Below, in pieces: positions 15,036 to 24,419 of a stretch of 44,177 nucleotides of DNA (within the stretch, counting starts at the first letter, position 1; each line of letters starts with the position of its first letter). Source of the DNA: Pseudomonadota bacterium. Its GTDB lineage: Bacteria > Pseudomonadota > Alphaproteobacteria > Caulobacterales > Caulobacteraceae. A program made the translations under genes and the position numbers. The notes under the pieces are model-generated. The model worked only from the letters and a program-made list of their open reading frames with translations. It searched no databases and was not told where the DNA came from. The DNA is taken from NCBI GenBank assembly GCA_963205005.1, contig CAUJHW010000105.1, forward strand, positions 1-44,177. Direction: 5' to 3'.

Positions 15036-17461
15036 GTTCCCCTGGGTTTCGCCCGGGCGGTGGGCGCGGCGGTCGACGGGTCTTCGGGCCAGACATGGCG
15101 GGGATATCGGCCGCGCATGTCCGAGCGCACGTCCTTCCATGAACCCTTCCAGAACCCCGGCAGGTCCTTCGTCGTCTGGATCGGACGGTGTCCGGGCGAC
15201 AGCAGCGACAGGGTGAGCGGCGCCCCGCCGACCGTGGGGTGCTGGGCGATGCCGAACACCTCCTGCACCCGCACATCGACGCGCGGTCCGCCCTCGGCGG
15301 AATAGTCGATGACGAAACTGTTGCCGGTCGGCGCGGTCCAGCGGGCCGGCGCCTCGGCGTCAATGCGCCGCTGCAGGTCCCAGGAGACAAGGCTGCGTAG
15401 CGCACCATCAAGGGCGTCCGGCCGCAGTGAGGCCAGGGCCCGTACGCCGGTCAGCAGCGGAACCAGCCAGTCATCCAGCCGCGCCACGAGGGCGGCGTCT
15501 GACAGGTCGGGCCAGACCTCGTCGCGGCCGCGCAGGAAGGCGGTCCGCTCGCGGAAGGCCCGTGTGGCCTCGCTCCACGGCAGGGCGGACAGGCCCTCGC
15601 GGCGGACCCGTCCGGCCAGCGCCGCGGCGATCAGACCCGGGTTGGGGCTCTCGTCGATCTCCTCCCGGATCGTCAGGCGGCCGAGCCTTGTCAGGCGCTT
15701 GGCGCGCAGCCGCCCGCCCCCGCTCTCTTCCAGCCGTTCTTCGATCTCGTACTGGTCGCGGAAAGCGGTCAGCTCGGCGGGGTCCAGTGGGGCGGCCAGC
15801 AGGATGCGGTCGCGGCGATCGCCGCCGCCCAGTTCGGCGATCGCCAGCCACGGCTCCCGGGCGAGCGCATCGGTTGGCTCGACAAAGGCGCCGCGGCCGG
15901 TGACCAGCTGGAACTCCCCCTGCCCGCCGCGCGCCTTCGCCACGCGCTCGGGATAGGCGAAGGCCAGCAGCAGGCCATCGGAGAGCGGCTCTCCGCGCCC
16001 GGCCTTCCCGGCCAGTCCGCTCCAGCGTTCGGCCAGCGCCCGGGCGTCACGGGCGCGGGGCGAGCGGTCCCGCTCGAAGTTTTCCAGCCGGTGGCGCAGA
16101 TCGGCGTCGCGCCCGCCCAGGCCACGTTCGGTGATGAGGGCTGCGATACGGGCCGCGCGCGGCGCCTGCCCCGTTTCAGCGGCCTTTAGAACCATATGCG
16201 CCAGGCGCGGCGCGAGCGGCATCGCCGACAGCGCCCGGCCGTGGGCGGTGAGCACGCCGTCGACGTCGAGCGCCTCGAGGCGGCGCAGCAGGCCGCGGGC
16301 CTCGGTAAAAGCGGCGGCCGGCGGCGGGTCGAGAAAGGCCAGGCCGGCGGCGTCCTTCGCGCCCCAGCGGGCCAGGTCCAGCGCAAGGCCGGAGAGATCG
16401 GCGTCGAGGATCTCCGGGTCGGCGTAGGCCGGCAATGCGCGCGTCTCGGCCTCATCCCACAGACGGTAGCAGGCGCCAGGCTCGGTGCGGCCCGCCCGCC
16501 CCCGGCGCTGATCTGCGGCGGCGCGGCTGACGCGCACGGTGGCCAGACGCGTCAGGCCGCTCGACGGATCGAAACGGGGCACGCGGGCCAGGCCGCAGTC
16601 GACCACCACCCGGACGCCCTCGATGGTCAGGCTGGTCTCGGCGATGGAGGTGGCCAGCACCACCTTGCGCACGCCTGGGGGTGCAGGCCGGATGGCGCGG
16701 TCCTGGTCGCGGGGATCGAGGGCGCCGTACAGCGGTGCGATCTCGACATCCCGCCTGTTGCGCTCGCGCAGGCGCTCGGCGGTGCGCAGGATCTCGCCCT
16801 GCCCTGGCAGGAACACCAGCAGGCTGCCTGGCTGTTCGGCCAGCGCGGTTTCCACGGCGCGGACCGCCTGGTCCTCGAGCCGCAGTCTGTCGTCGCGGCC
16901 AAGGTAGCGGGTCTCCACCGGAAACATCCGTCCCTGGCTCTCGATCACGGGAGCGCCGTCCAGCAGACGGGCAACCGCGGCGCCGTCCAGGGTGGCGGAC
17001 ATCACCAGCAGGCGCAGGTCCTCGCGGATCAGCCGCTGGCTGTCGATAGCCAGGGCCAGGCCCAGGTCAGCGTCAAGGCTGCGCTCGTGGAATTCATCGA
17101 AGATCACGCAGGCGACGCCGGCCAGCTCGGGGTCGGCCAGAATCATCCGGGTGAACACGCCCTCGGTGACCACCTCGATACGGGTCCGGGCCGACACGCG
17201 GGACTGCATGCGGACCCGGAAGCCGACCGTCTCGCCCACCGGCTCGCTCAGGGTCTCCGCCATCCGGTCGGCGGCGGCCCGGGCGGCGAGGCGCCGGGGC
17301 TCCAGGACGATGATGCGGCCCGTCGCCGCCCAGGGCTCGCGCAGCAGTTCCAGGGGCACGACCGTCGTCTTGCCCGCGCCGGGCGGAGCCACAAGAACAG
17401 CGGCGCTGCCCGAGGACAGCGCCGCCTTCAGCTCAGGAAGGGCCTCATGGATCGGCAGCAT
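15032..17461 (-). CDS. hrpB: ATP-dependent helicase HrpB
   Basis: The product is 809 aa, a full-length DEAH/RHA-type helicase. Walker A is APPGAGKTT (K31), and the DEAH-box variant reads DEFHERSLDADLG (D122-H125), as is usual in HrpB. The RecA2 motifs IAETSLTIEGVRVVVDCGLAR and QRRGRAGRTEPG follow. The C-terminal half holds the helicase-associated and HrpB-specific domains. The cellular role of HrpB is poorly defined; RNA processing or stress functions have been proposed. Its start is ATG 17461, 29 bases after the APC permease stop on the same strand. Confidence 0.95.
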   Translation of the reverse strand: MLPIHEALPELKAALSSGSAAVLVAPPGAGKTTVVPLELLREPWAATGRIIVLEPRRLAARAAADRMAETLSEPVGETVGFRVRMQSRVSARTRIEVVTEGVFTRMILADPELAGVACVIFDEFHERSLDADLGLALAIDSQRLIREDLRLLVMSATLDGAAVARLLDGAPVIESQGRMFPVETRYLGRDDRLRLEDQAVRAVETALAEQPGSLLVFLPGQGEILRTAERLRERNRRDVEIAPLYGALDPRDQDRAIRPAPPGVRKVVLATSIAETSLTIEGVRVVVDCGLARVPRFDPSSGLTRLATVRVSRAAADQRRGRAGRTEPGACYRLWDEAETRALPAYADPEILDADLSGLALDLARWGAKDAAGLAFLDPPPAAAFTEARGLLRRLEALDVDGVLTAHGRALSAMPLAPRLAHMVLKAAETGQAPRAARIAALITERGLGGRDADLRHRLENFERDRSPRARDARALAERWSGLAGKAGRGEPLSDGLLLAFAYPERVAKARGGQGEFQLVTGRGAFVEPTDALAREPWLAIAELGGGDRRDRILLAAPLDPAELTAFRDQYEIEERLEESGGGRLRAKRLTRLGRLTIREEIDESPNPGLIAAALAGRVRREGLSALPWSEATRAFRERTAFLRGRDEVWPDLSDAALVARLDDWLVPLLTGVRALASLRPDALDGALRSLVSWDLQRRIDAEAPARWTAPTGNSFVIDYSAEGGPRVDVRVQEVFGIAQHPTVGGAPLTLSLLSPGHRPIQTTKDLPGFWKGSWKDVRSDMRGRYPRHVWPEDPSTAAPTARAKPRGT

Positions 17462-17490
17462 GCGCGCTGTCTACAGCACGCCGCGTGCGA

Positions 17491-19089
17491 TCAGGTATCC
17501 AGGTCGCCCTTGCGCGGCAGGTCCACGAAGGGCTCGGGTTCGTGGCCGGTGACCACGATGCCGCGGCCCAGCTTCGACTTGCGGATCCCGTAGAAGAAAT
17601 AAAGCGAGATGCCGGCCACCAGGTAGATCAGGAAGAAGTTCCGGGTGTGCTCGGTGGACATCAGGCTCATGAGCAGGAGGGCACACATCACCGCGCCCAT
17701 GATCGGGACGGCGGGAAAGAGCGGCGTCCGGAACGGCCGCACCAGCCCGGGGTCCGAGCGCCGGAGGTAGATCACGGTGATGCAGACCAGGGCGAAAGCG
17801 GCGAGCGAGCCCACGTTCGACAGGTCGGAAAGTGCATCCAGCGACAGGAACCCGGCGGCCAGCATGGCGGCGATGCCGACCACGATGGTGTTGATCCAGG
17901 GCGTCTGGAACTTCTTGTGCACCGCGGCCAGGGCGTCGGGAAGCAGGCCGTCGCGGGCCATGGTGTAGAACACCCGCGTCTGGCCGTAGAGCAGCACCAG
18001 CATAACCGACGACAGGCCGGCGATGGCGCCCACCTTCACCACGAAGGCGAACCAGGGCAGTCCCATCTTGTCGGCGGCCAGCGCGATGGGCGCGGGCACG
18101 TCCAGCTGGGCATAGGGCACGATGCCCACCAGCACGGCGCAGGTCAGGATGTAGAGGATGGTGCAGATGGTGAGCGCGCCAAGGATGCCGATCGGCATGT
18201 CCTTGCCCGGGTTCTTGGCCTCGGCGCCGGCGGTGGAGACCGCCTCGAAGCCGAGGTAGGCGAAGAAGATCACCGCCGCGGCGTGAATCACCCCGCCGAT
18301 GCCGTACTTGTGGTCGGTGTTGCCGGTGATGACGTCGCCGAGCGCGCGGCCGATCTGGGCCCAGGTGCTCATGTCGGTGCCGGGCGGCCGGGCGGGGATT
18401 TCCGCAGGGACCAGCGGGCTCCACTGCGAGACATCCACGTACTTGAAGCCGATGACGATGAACGCGATGACCACCGTCACCTTGATGGCGACGACGATGT
18501 TGTTGACCGTCGCGGACTCGGTGACGCCGCGGATCAGCAGCAGGGTGACCAGGCCGATCACCGTGAAGGCCGGCACGTTCATCACGCCGGTGCCGATGAC
18601 ATTGCCGTCGTGGTCCTTGACGATCACCCCGGGCGCCGCCTGCAGCGCGGCGGGTATGTCGATCCCGAAGTCATGCATCAGGCTGACGAAGTAGCCCGAC
18701 CATCCCACAGACACCGTCGAGGCGGCGAGACCGTACTCCAGCACCAGCAGCAGGCCCATGACCCAGGCCGCCCCCTCGCCCATCGAGGCGTAGGTGTAGG
18801 AATAGGCCGATCCCGAGACCGGGAGCGCGGCGGCAAGCTCGGCGTAGCAGAGCGCCACGAAGGCGCAGAGCGTGCCGGTGATGACGAAGGAGATCATGAT
18901 CCCTGGGCCGGCGAACTGGGCCGATGCCCGGCCGGTGAGCACGAAGATGCCCGTCCCGATGATGCAGCCGATGCCCAGCAGGACCAGGTTGATCGCGCCC
19001 AGGGAGCGTTTCAGTTCGCCTTGCTCGTGCTCGGCCTGGATCTGTCCCACCGTCTTGCGCAGGAAGATGCGCGCTATTCCGTTCGCCAT
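17491..19089 (-). CDS. APC-superfamily amino acid permease (cationic amino acid transporter type)
   Basis: The product is 532 aa with 12 or more membrane segments. The N-terminus HEQGELKRSLGAINLVLLGIGCIIGTGIFVLTG is the classic APC TM1 unwound substrate site. AYSYTYASMGEGAAWVMGLLLVLEYGLA and FFAYLGFEAVSTAGAEAKNPGKDMP are further family hallmarks of the CAT/YfnA branch. It likely imports amino acids by proton symport, but the substrate is not fixed by sequence. A good GGGGAAAGAG site precedes the ATG. It is divergent from the MBL hydrolase gene, with a 136-bp intergenic region, and is followed by hrpB. Confidence 0.93.
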   Translation of the reverse strand: MANGIARIFLRKTVGQIQAEHEQGELKRSLGAINLVLLGIGCIIGTGIFVLTGRASAQFAGPGIMISFVITGTLCAFVALCYAELAAALPVSGSAYSYTYASMGEGAAWVMGLLLVLEYGLAASTVSVGWSGYFVSLMHDFGIDIPAALQAAPGVIVKDHDGNVIGTGVMNVPAFTVIGLVTLLLIRGVTESATVNNIVVAIKVTVVIAFIVIGFKYVDVSQWSPLVPAEIPARPPGTDMSTWAQIGRALGDVITGNTDHKYGIGGVIHAAAVIFFAYLGFEAVSTAGAEAKNPGKDMPIGILGALTICTILYILTCAVLVGIVPYAQLDVPAPIALAADKMGLPWFAFVVKVGAIAGLSSVMLVLLYGQTRVFYTMARDGLLPDALAAVHKKFQTPWINTIVVGIAAMLAAGFLSLDALSDLSNVGSLAAFALVCITVIYLRRSDPGLVRPFRTPLFPAVPIMGAVMCALLLMSLMSTEHTRNFFLIYLVAGISLYFFYGIRKSKLGRGIVVTGHEPEPFVDLPRKGDLDT

Positions 19090-19225
19090 ACGGCTCTTTC
19101 CCCGGTCGATTCTGCCCTCAAGGGGCTTAAGTGCACGCTAGACGGGCCTTGGGTTCCGGGCAATCGCCGGTCCGGGTCCCCTCAGCCTTTCATTTTCTCC
19201 GACGAAACACGATCATAGGGCCGTC

Positions 19226-19906
19226 ATGAACGTTTCCGCACCGCCCCAGCTTCCGATCCGCGCTCTGATCGCGCCGGTGACCCCCCTGCAGCAGAACTGC
19301 ACCATCGTCTGGTGCGTGAAGACCAAGAAAGCAGCGATCATCGATCCGGGCGGCGAGACCCCCCGGCTCATGGCGGCCCTGAGGGAACAGGGCCTCACGC
19401 TGGAGAAGATCTGGATCACCCACGGCCACCTCGACCATGCCGGGGCCACCGCCGAGATCAAGGCGCTGACCGGTGTGCCGATCGAGGGACCGCATCCGGA
19501 CGACGCCTTCTGGATCGACCAGATCGAGGCGTCGGGCGCCCGCTACGGCATGCCCGAGGCGCGCGGCTTCACCCCCGACCGCTGGCTGCACGACGGCGAC
19601 CGGGTGACCCTGGGCGAGACCGAATTCGAGGTGATCCACTGTCCGGGCCACACGCCCGGCCACGTGGTGTTCTACAATCGCGAGGCCCGCTTCGCCCAGG
19701 TCGGCGACGTCCTGTTCCAGGGCTCAATCGGCCGCACCGACTTCCCGAAAGGGAACTACCAGGACCTGATCGACGCGATCACCGGCAAGCTCTGGCCGCT
19801 GGGCGACGACGTGCGCTTCGTGCCCGGCCACGGGCCGATGTCGACGTTCGGCCAGGAGCGGCGCACCAATCCCTTCGTGTCCGACGCCGTGCTGGCGGGC
19901 GAATGA
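19226..19906 (+). CDS. MBL-fold metallohydrolase (glyoxalase II-like)
   Basis: The product is 226 aa, a metallo-beta-lactamase-fold hydrolase. The zinc motif THGHLDHAG supplies H66, H68, D70 and H71. HCPGHTPGH, then GDVLFQGSIGRTDFPKGN, and a final FVPGHGP supply the other ligands. This set is typical of the YcbL/GloB-like group, which hydrolyses S-lactoylglutathione or related thioesters. It lacks the C-terminal glutathione-binding domain of full GloB, so the substrate is open. The ATG at 19226 fits the family N-terminus. It is 66 bases upstream of the response regulator gene. Confidence 0.9.
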   Translation: MNVSAPPQLPIRALIAPVTPLQQNCTIVWCVKTKKAAIIDPGGETPRLMAALREQGLTLEKIWITHGHLDHAGATAEIKALTGVPIEGPHPDDAFWIDQIEASGARYGMPEARGFTPDRWLHDGDRVTLGETEFEVIHCPGHTPGHVVFYNREARFAQVGDVLFQGSIGRTDFPKGNYQDLIDAITGKLWPLGDDVRFVPGHGPMSTFGQERRTNPFVSDAVLAGE

Positions 19907-19972
19907 CCGAAGTGACGCGTCGGTTTCAAACGAGACATTCAAGCGTTACGGCCCGCGCGCAGGGTCGCGCCC

Positions 19973-20710
19973 ATGGAGCTCAATACTGACATGGCCGGCG
20001 TCGGGGCCCGCATCCTGATGGTCGACGACGACCCGGGAATCCGCGACGTGGTGTCCGATTTTCTCGGCCGCCACGGCTACAAGGTCGACACCGCCGCCGA
20101 CGCCCAGGAAATGGAGCGTGTGCTGGAGCGCGGCCCCGTGGACCTGATCGTCCTCGACGTCATGCTGCCGGGCGAGGACGGGCTGGCGATCTGCCGCCGG
20201 CTGACCACCACCGAGGCGGCGCCGCCGATCATCATGCTGTCGGCCATGGGCGAGGATACCGACCGGATCGTCGGTCTCGAGCTGGGCGCCGACGACTACC
20301 TGGCCAAGCCCTGCAATCCGCGCGAGCTGCTGGCCCGCGTGCGCGCCGTTCTTCGGCGCGCCGAGCAGCGGACCACCGCCGGAGCCCTGGGCGCCGGATG
20401 CGAGTTCGCCGGCTGGCGGCTCGACCTGGTGCGCCGCGAGCTGCGGTCGCCCGCCGGAGTGGTGGTCAACCTGTCGTCCGGCGAGTTCTCGCTGCTGCGC
20501 GCCTTCGTCGAGCGCCCCCAGCGCGTGCTGACCCGCGACCAGCTCCTGGAATTCGCCCGCGGCCCGGACTCCGACGCCTTCGACCGCGCCATCGACGTGC
20601 AGATCAGCCGCCTTCGCCGCAAGCTGGACGACGGCGGCGGCGGCCACGACCTGATCCGCACCATCCGCAACGAGGGCTACATGTTCACCGCCAAGGTGAA
20701 GCGCACGTGA
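19973..20710 (+). CDS. OmpR-family two-component response regulator
   Basis: The product is 245 aa. The receiver domain has an acidic pocket at D18-D20, the phospho-acceptor D62 in IVLDVMLPGEDG, and the conserved Lys in DDYLAKPCNPREL. The C-terminal winged helix (about 145-242) ends IRTIRNEGYMFTAKV, as in OmpR. It is a DNA-binding transcription factor controlled by the histidine kinase encoded immediately downstream (GTGA overlap at 20707-20710). Its likely targets include the MacAB-like efflux genes that follow, judged only by position. Confidence 0.95.
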   Translation: MELNTDMAGVGARILMVDDDPGIRDVVSDFLGRHGYKVDTAADAQEMERVLERGPVDLIVLDVMLPGEDGLAICRRLTTTEAAPPIIMLSAMGEDTDRIVGLELGADDYLAKPCNPRELLARVRAVLRRAEQRTTAGALGAGCEFAGWRLDLVRRELRSPAGVVVNLSSGEFSLLRAFVERPQRVLTRDQLLEFARGPDSDAFDRAIDVQISRLRRKLDDGGGGHDLIRTIRNEGYMFTAKVKRT

Positions 20711-22047
20711 AGCGGATCCTGCGGCCCTCGGCGCCGCTGCTGTTCCAGCTCCTGACGCTCACGGGCCTGACCCTCATCGCGGCCTGGGCGATCAGCGCCC
20801 TTCTGCTGTTCCTGCTGCCGCCGCCCGCCCCGGACTTCTATCGCCTGAGCGAGATCGAGCAGACGTTCCGGGGCTCGACCCCGACCTTCGCCGAGCGGCG
20901 CCCGCTCACGCTGAGCACGCTGGACCGTCCGCCACAGCCGGAGCTGGAGGGCTCCAGCATTCCCCAGATCCGGTTGCGGATCGCCCGCGACATGGATGTC
21001 GCGGTGACCAGCGTGGTCATCGCGGGCGAACGTGGCCCGCTCGCCGATCGCCGCGTCGGCCGCACCATCCGCGACCGGGCGGCCCGCGCGGGGATCGGGG
21101 ATGAAGAGCACTTCCTGATCTCGCCTTTTCAGGTTGGATTGCGCCAGTCCGACGGAAGATGGGTCGTCGTGCAGCCGCAGAAGGCTTTTGGCCTGAATGA
21201 CTGGCAGCAGCGGCTGGCCCTGTGGTTCGCACTGTCCGGCCTCGCCATGTCGCCGGTTGCCTGGATCTTCGCCCGCCGGCTGACCAAGCCGATCCAGGTC
21301 TTCGCCGATGCCGCCGAGCGACTTGGCCGCGACCCGGGCGCCCCGCCGCTTGAAGTGAAGGGCCCCGCCGAGATCGGCGTCGCCGCCCGCGCCTTCAACG
21401 AGATGCAGGAACGCCTGCGCCGTTACGTCGAGGACCGGACGGCCATGGTGGGCGCCATCGCCCACGACCTGCGCACCCCCCTCACCCGCCTTCGCTTCCG
21501 GATCGAGGGTCTGCCAGAGGACCAGCGGGCCAAGTATGCCTCCGATCTGGACCAGATGGAGGAAATGATCACCGCCACCTTGGCCTTCGTGCGCGACGCC
21601 ACCCGGCCGGGCGAACGCACGCCGCTGGAGCTTTCGTCGCTGGTGGAGAGCCTCTGCGACGAGATGGCCGAGACCGGCGCCATGACCGAGGTCGAGGCGG
21701 GCGAGAAGGTGATCCTGGAGGGCGACCCGATGGCGCTGCGGCGGCTCATCGCCAACCTGCTGGAGAACGCGGTTAAGTTCGGCGGCCGGGCGCGGGCGCG
21801 GGTCTTTGCCGACGGCGGGCATGCGGTGGTCGAGATCGACGACGATGGCCCCGGCATTCCGCCCGCCGACACCGAGAAGGTGTTCGAGCCCTTCTACCGC
21901 CGCGAGCCCTCGCGCAGCCGTCAGACCGGCGGCATCGGCCTGGGGCTGGCGGTCGTCCGCTCCATCGCCCGCGGGCACGGCGGCGACGTCGCGCTCATCA
22001 ACCGGATCGGCGGCGGACTCACGGCCCGCGTCCAGCTGCCGCTTTAG
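20707..22047 (+). CDS. Sensor histidine kinase, OmpR-partner (EnvZ-like)
   Basis: The product is 446 aa from GTG 20707, overlapping the regulator stop. TM1 lies at about residues 12-36. A periplasmic sensor region of about 125 residues follows. TM2 at about 165-190 runs into a HAMP linker (RRLTKPIQVFADAAERLG). The H-box AIAHDLRTPLTRLRF carries phospho-acceptor H253. ATP-binding motifs NLLENAVKFG, DDDGPGIPP and GGIGLGLAVV are intact. The architecture and the HDLRTPLTRLR box are close to EnvZ. The stimulus is unknown. The adaptor gene starts 107 bases downstream on the same strand. Confidence 0.94.
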   Translation: MKRILRPSAPLLFQLLTLTGLTLIAAWAISALLLFLLPPPAPDFYRLSEIEQTFRGSTPTFAERRPLTLSTLDRPPQPELEGSSIPQIRLRIARDMDVAVTSVVIAGERGPLADRRVGRTIRDRAARAGIGDEEHFLISPFQVGLRQSDGRWVVVQPQKAFGLNDWQQRLALWFALSGLAMSPVAWIFARRLTKPIQVFADAAERLGRDPGAPPLEVKGPAEIGVAARAFNEMQERLRRYVEDRTAMVGAIAHDLRTPLTRLRFRIEGLPEDQRAKYASDLDQMEEMITATLAFVRDATRPGERTPLELSSLVESLCDEMAETGAMTEVEAGEKVILEGDPMALRRLIANLLENAVKFGGRARARVFADGGHAVVEIDDDGPGIPPADTEKVFEPFYRREPSRSRQTGGIGLGLAVVRSIARGHGGDVALINRIGGGLTARVQLPL

Positions 22048-22154
22048 GCTTTTTCGCGTCCGGCAGGTATCGGACGGGTATCGACGCTGAAATCGCCTGG
22101 CAAAGGCGCGATGATCTACTAAGTGTTTAGGGCGCACAACCCTGGCGATACTGG

Positions 22155-23723
22155 ATGGACATGAGCCCGACTCCGCAGCCCCCTCGCCGACGCTTCCGGA
22201 TTCCCAGGGCCGTCTGGGTCACAGGCACGATCATTCTGGTTATCCTGGCCACCGTGTTCGCCTGCCAGTCCCGGCCGAAGCCGGTGAAGGACCCCTACCG
22301 CTTCGGAACGGTTGAGCGCGGCGACATCACCCGTTCGGTGTCGGCCTCCGGCAGCCTGCAGGCCCTGATCACGGTCGACGTTGGCTCGCAGATCTCCGGA
22401 CAGGTGATGAAGGTCCTCGTGGACTTCAACGACGAGGTCCGGGCCGGACAGACGCTGGCGATCCTGGACCCGCAGACCTACCAGTCGCGCGTCGCCCAGA
22501 GCCAGGCCGACATCGCCGCCGGCGAGGCCGCTGTGCGGCAGGCCCAGGCGACGCTGGCCAACGCCCAGGCAGACTTCAACCGCAAGAAGACCCTCGTGGA
22601 CGGCGGCTGGTCCTCGGCCAGCGTGCTGGACCAGGCGACGGCGGCGATGCGGACGGGCCAGGCGTCGGTCGCCGCGGCCCGGGCGCGGGTCGTTCAGAGC
22701 CAGGCCGCGCTGCGGATCCAGCGTGCCGATCTCGGCCGCACCACCATCGCCTCGCCCATCGACGGCATCGTCGTCGACCGAAAGGTCGAGCCCGGCCAGA
22801 CGGTCGCCGCCAGCCTGCAGGCGCCGGTGCTGTTCACCATCGCCCAGGACCTGTCGAAGGTTGAGGTGAAGATCAGTGTCGACGAGGCTGACGTCGGCCA
22901 GGTGCTCGAGGGTCAGCGGGTCCGCTTCACGGTCGATGCGTTTCCGGACGACACCTTCACCGGCATCGTCACCCAGGTGCGCAAACAGCCGACCACTGAG
23001 CAGAACGTGGTCGCCTACACGGTGATCGCCGAGGCTGACAATCCGCAGCGCAAGCTGCTGCCCGGCATGACCGCCAACGCCGACATCGTCATCGAGACCC
23101 GCCGCAACGTCCTTAAGGTCCCTTCGGCGGCCCTGCGCTGGACCCCGCCCCCCGAGACTCCCCGTGGCGAGTCAGGCAGCGCGGGCGGGACAGCAGCGTC
23201 AGGTCAGGCCGGACCGCCCGCCGGCGGCGGCCGGCAGGGCGGCGGCGGCGCCCGGATCGTCGAGCAGCTTGGCCTGGACGCTAAGCAGAAGGCCGCATGG
23301 GATCCCATCGCCGCCGACATGCGCCAGAAGATGATGGCGGCCCGGGCCTCGGGCGGCGGTGACCCCAGGGCCGCGCGGGCGGCCATGGGCAGGATCACCG
23401 GCGACGCCTTCGCCAGGCTGGAACCGCTGCTGCGCCCCGACCAGAAAGCGAAGCTGGCCGCCCTGCGCGCCACCATGGGCCAGGGTCGCGCGCCCGCCGG
23501 CGGGCTGCGCCCCGGCACGGTCTATGTGCTGCGCGACGAGACGCCGACGCCGGTTCCGGTCCGCGTCGGCGCCACGGACGGCACAAGCACCGAAGTGGTC
23601 GGCGCGCTGAAGGAAGGCGACCAATTGATCGTCGGTGGCGGCCCGCGCCCGAAGGCCCGGCTGCCGGGCGGCATGGGCAGCCCGCCCGGCGCCTCGGGCG
23701 GCGGCGCCCGGGTGCGCATGTAG
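22155..23723 (+). CDS. MacA-like periplasmic adaptor with an inserted Spy/LTxxQ-like segment
   Basis: The product is 522 aa, longer than usual MacA (about 370). TM anchor at residues 17-37. Lipoyl domain (SVSASGSLQALITVDVGSQISG), coiled-coil hairpin (about 112-195), second lipoyl half (IASPIDGIVVDRKVEPGQTV) and beta-barrel follow. After KVPSAALRW (322-329) there is a Gly/Pro/Ala-rich stretch and a helical segment (about 366-442) with LGLDAKQ and LRPDQKAKLAALR, which resembles LTxxQ motifs of Spy/CpxP. The membrane-proximal strand then resumes at GTVYVLR (454-460). It is expected to link the inner-membrane ABC permease to an outer-membrane channel, which is not encoded here. The start may be ATG 22155 or 22161. 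Confidence 0.9.
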   Translation: MDMSPTPQPPRRRFRIPRAVWVTGTIILVILATVFACQSRPKPVKDPYRFGTVERGDITRSVSASGSLQALITVDVGSQISGQVMKVLVDFNDEVRAGQTLAILDPQTYQSRVAQSQADIAAGEAAVRQAQATLANAQADFNRKKTLVDGGWSSASVLDQATAAMRTGQASVAAARARVVQSQAALRIQRADLGRTTIASPIDGIVVDRKVEPGQTVAASLQAPVLFTIAQDLSKVEVKISVDEADVGQVLEGQRVRFTVDAFPDDTFTGIVTQVRKQPTTEQNVVAYTVIAEADNPQRKLLPGMTANADIVIETRRNVLKVPSAALRWTPPPETPRGESGSAGGTAASGQAGPPAGGGRQGGGGARIVEQLGLDAKQKAAWDPIAADMRQKMMAARASGGGDPRAARAAMGRITGDAFARLEPLLRPDQKAKLAALRATMGQGRAPAGGLRPGTVYVLRDETPTPVPVRVGATDGTSTEVVGALKEGDQLIVGGGPRPKARLPGGMGSPPGASGGGARVRM

Positions 23724-23732
23724 GCCGGGGGC

Positions 23733-24419
23733 ATGATCGAGATCGAGGACCTGAAGAAGGTCTACGTCATGGGCGAGGAACAGGTCCCCGCCCTGGCGGG
23801 GGTCACCCTCTCCATACAGCGCGGTGAGTACGTGGCGGTGATCGGACACTCCGGGTCGGGGAAGTCCACGCTGATGAACATCCTGGGAGGCCTGGACCGG
23901 CCCTCCAGCGGCGCCTACCGGTTCGAGGGCGAGGACGTCGCGCACTTCTCGGACAACCAGCTGGCCGACTTCCGTCGCCGCCGGATCGGGTTCGTGTTCC
24001 AGTCCTTCCAGCTGTTGCCGCGACTGACCGCGCTGCAGAACGTCGAACTGCCGATGATCTATGCGGGCCTGCCGCCCCGGGACCGCAGGGCGCGGGCCGC
24101 CGAGTTGCTCGAGCGCGTGGGGCTTGGCGCACGAAAGGGGCATCGGCCCACGCAGCTATCGGGCGGGCAGCAGCAGCGGGTCGCCATCGCCCGGTCGCTG
24201 GCCAACCGCCCCGACCTGCTGCTGGCTGACGAGCCGACCGGCGCGCTGGACACGAAGACCAGCGAGGATGTCCTGAAGCTGTTCAGCGAACTGAACGCCG
24301 AAGGCCTGACGCTCGCCATCGTCACCCACGATCCTGATGTCGCCAACGTGGCGCACCGGCGGATCACCTTCCGAGACGGCCTGGTGATCTCCGACGAGCA
24401 CGGCGAGGCCAGGCCATGA
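23733..24419 (+). CDS. MacB-type ABC transporter ATP-binding protein
   Basis: The product is 228 aa, an ATPase of the MacB/LolD group. Walker A reads IGHSGSGKSTLMNILGG, followed by the group-typical LDRPSSGAYRFEGEDV. The signature is QLSGGQQQRVAIARSL, Walker B runs LLLADEPTGALDT, and the switch His is in AIVTHDPDVA. The fused ATPase-permease of E. coli MacB is split into two genes here. It lies nine bases after the adaptor gene, and its stop overlaps the permease ATG (ATGA at 24416). Confidence 0.94.
   Translation: MIEIEDLKKVYVMGEEQVPALAGVTLSIQRGEYVAVIGHSGSGKSTLMNILGGLDRPSSGAYRFEGEDVAHFSDNQLADFRRRRIGFVFQSFQLLPRLTALQNVELPMIYAGLPPRDRRARAAELLERVGLGARKGHRPTQLSGGQQQRVAIARSLANRPDLLLADEPTGALDTKTSEDVLKLFSELNAEGLTLAIVTHDPDVANVAHRRITFRDGLVISDEHGEARP

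Noticed and set aside
20677..22137. A 486-codon open frame antisense to the histidine kinase
   Set aside because: The kinase frame has all expected motifs in order, whereas the antisense product has none and is rich in His, Gln and Gly, as is usual for shadow frames in GC-rich genes.
23200..23520. Separate Spy-like gene
   Set aside because: The segment is in frame with adaptor sequence on both sides and has no start codon with a ribosome site or stop codon of its own.
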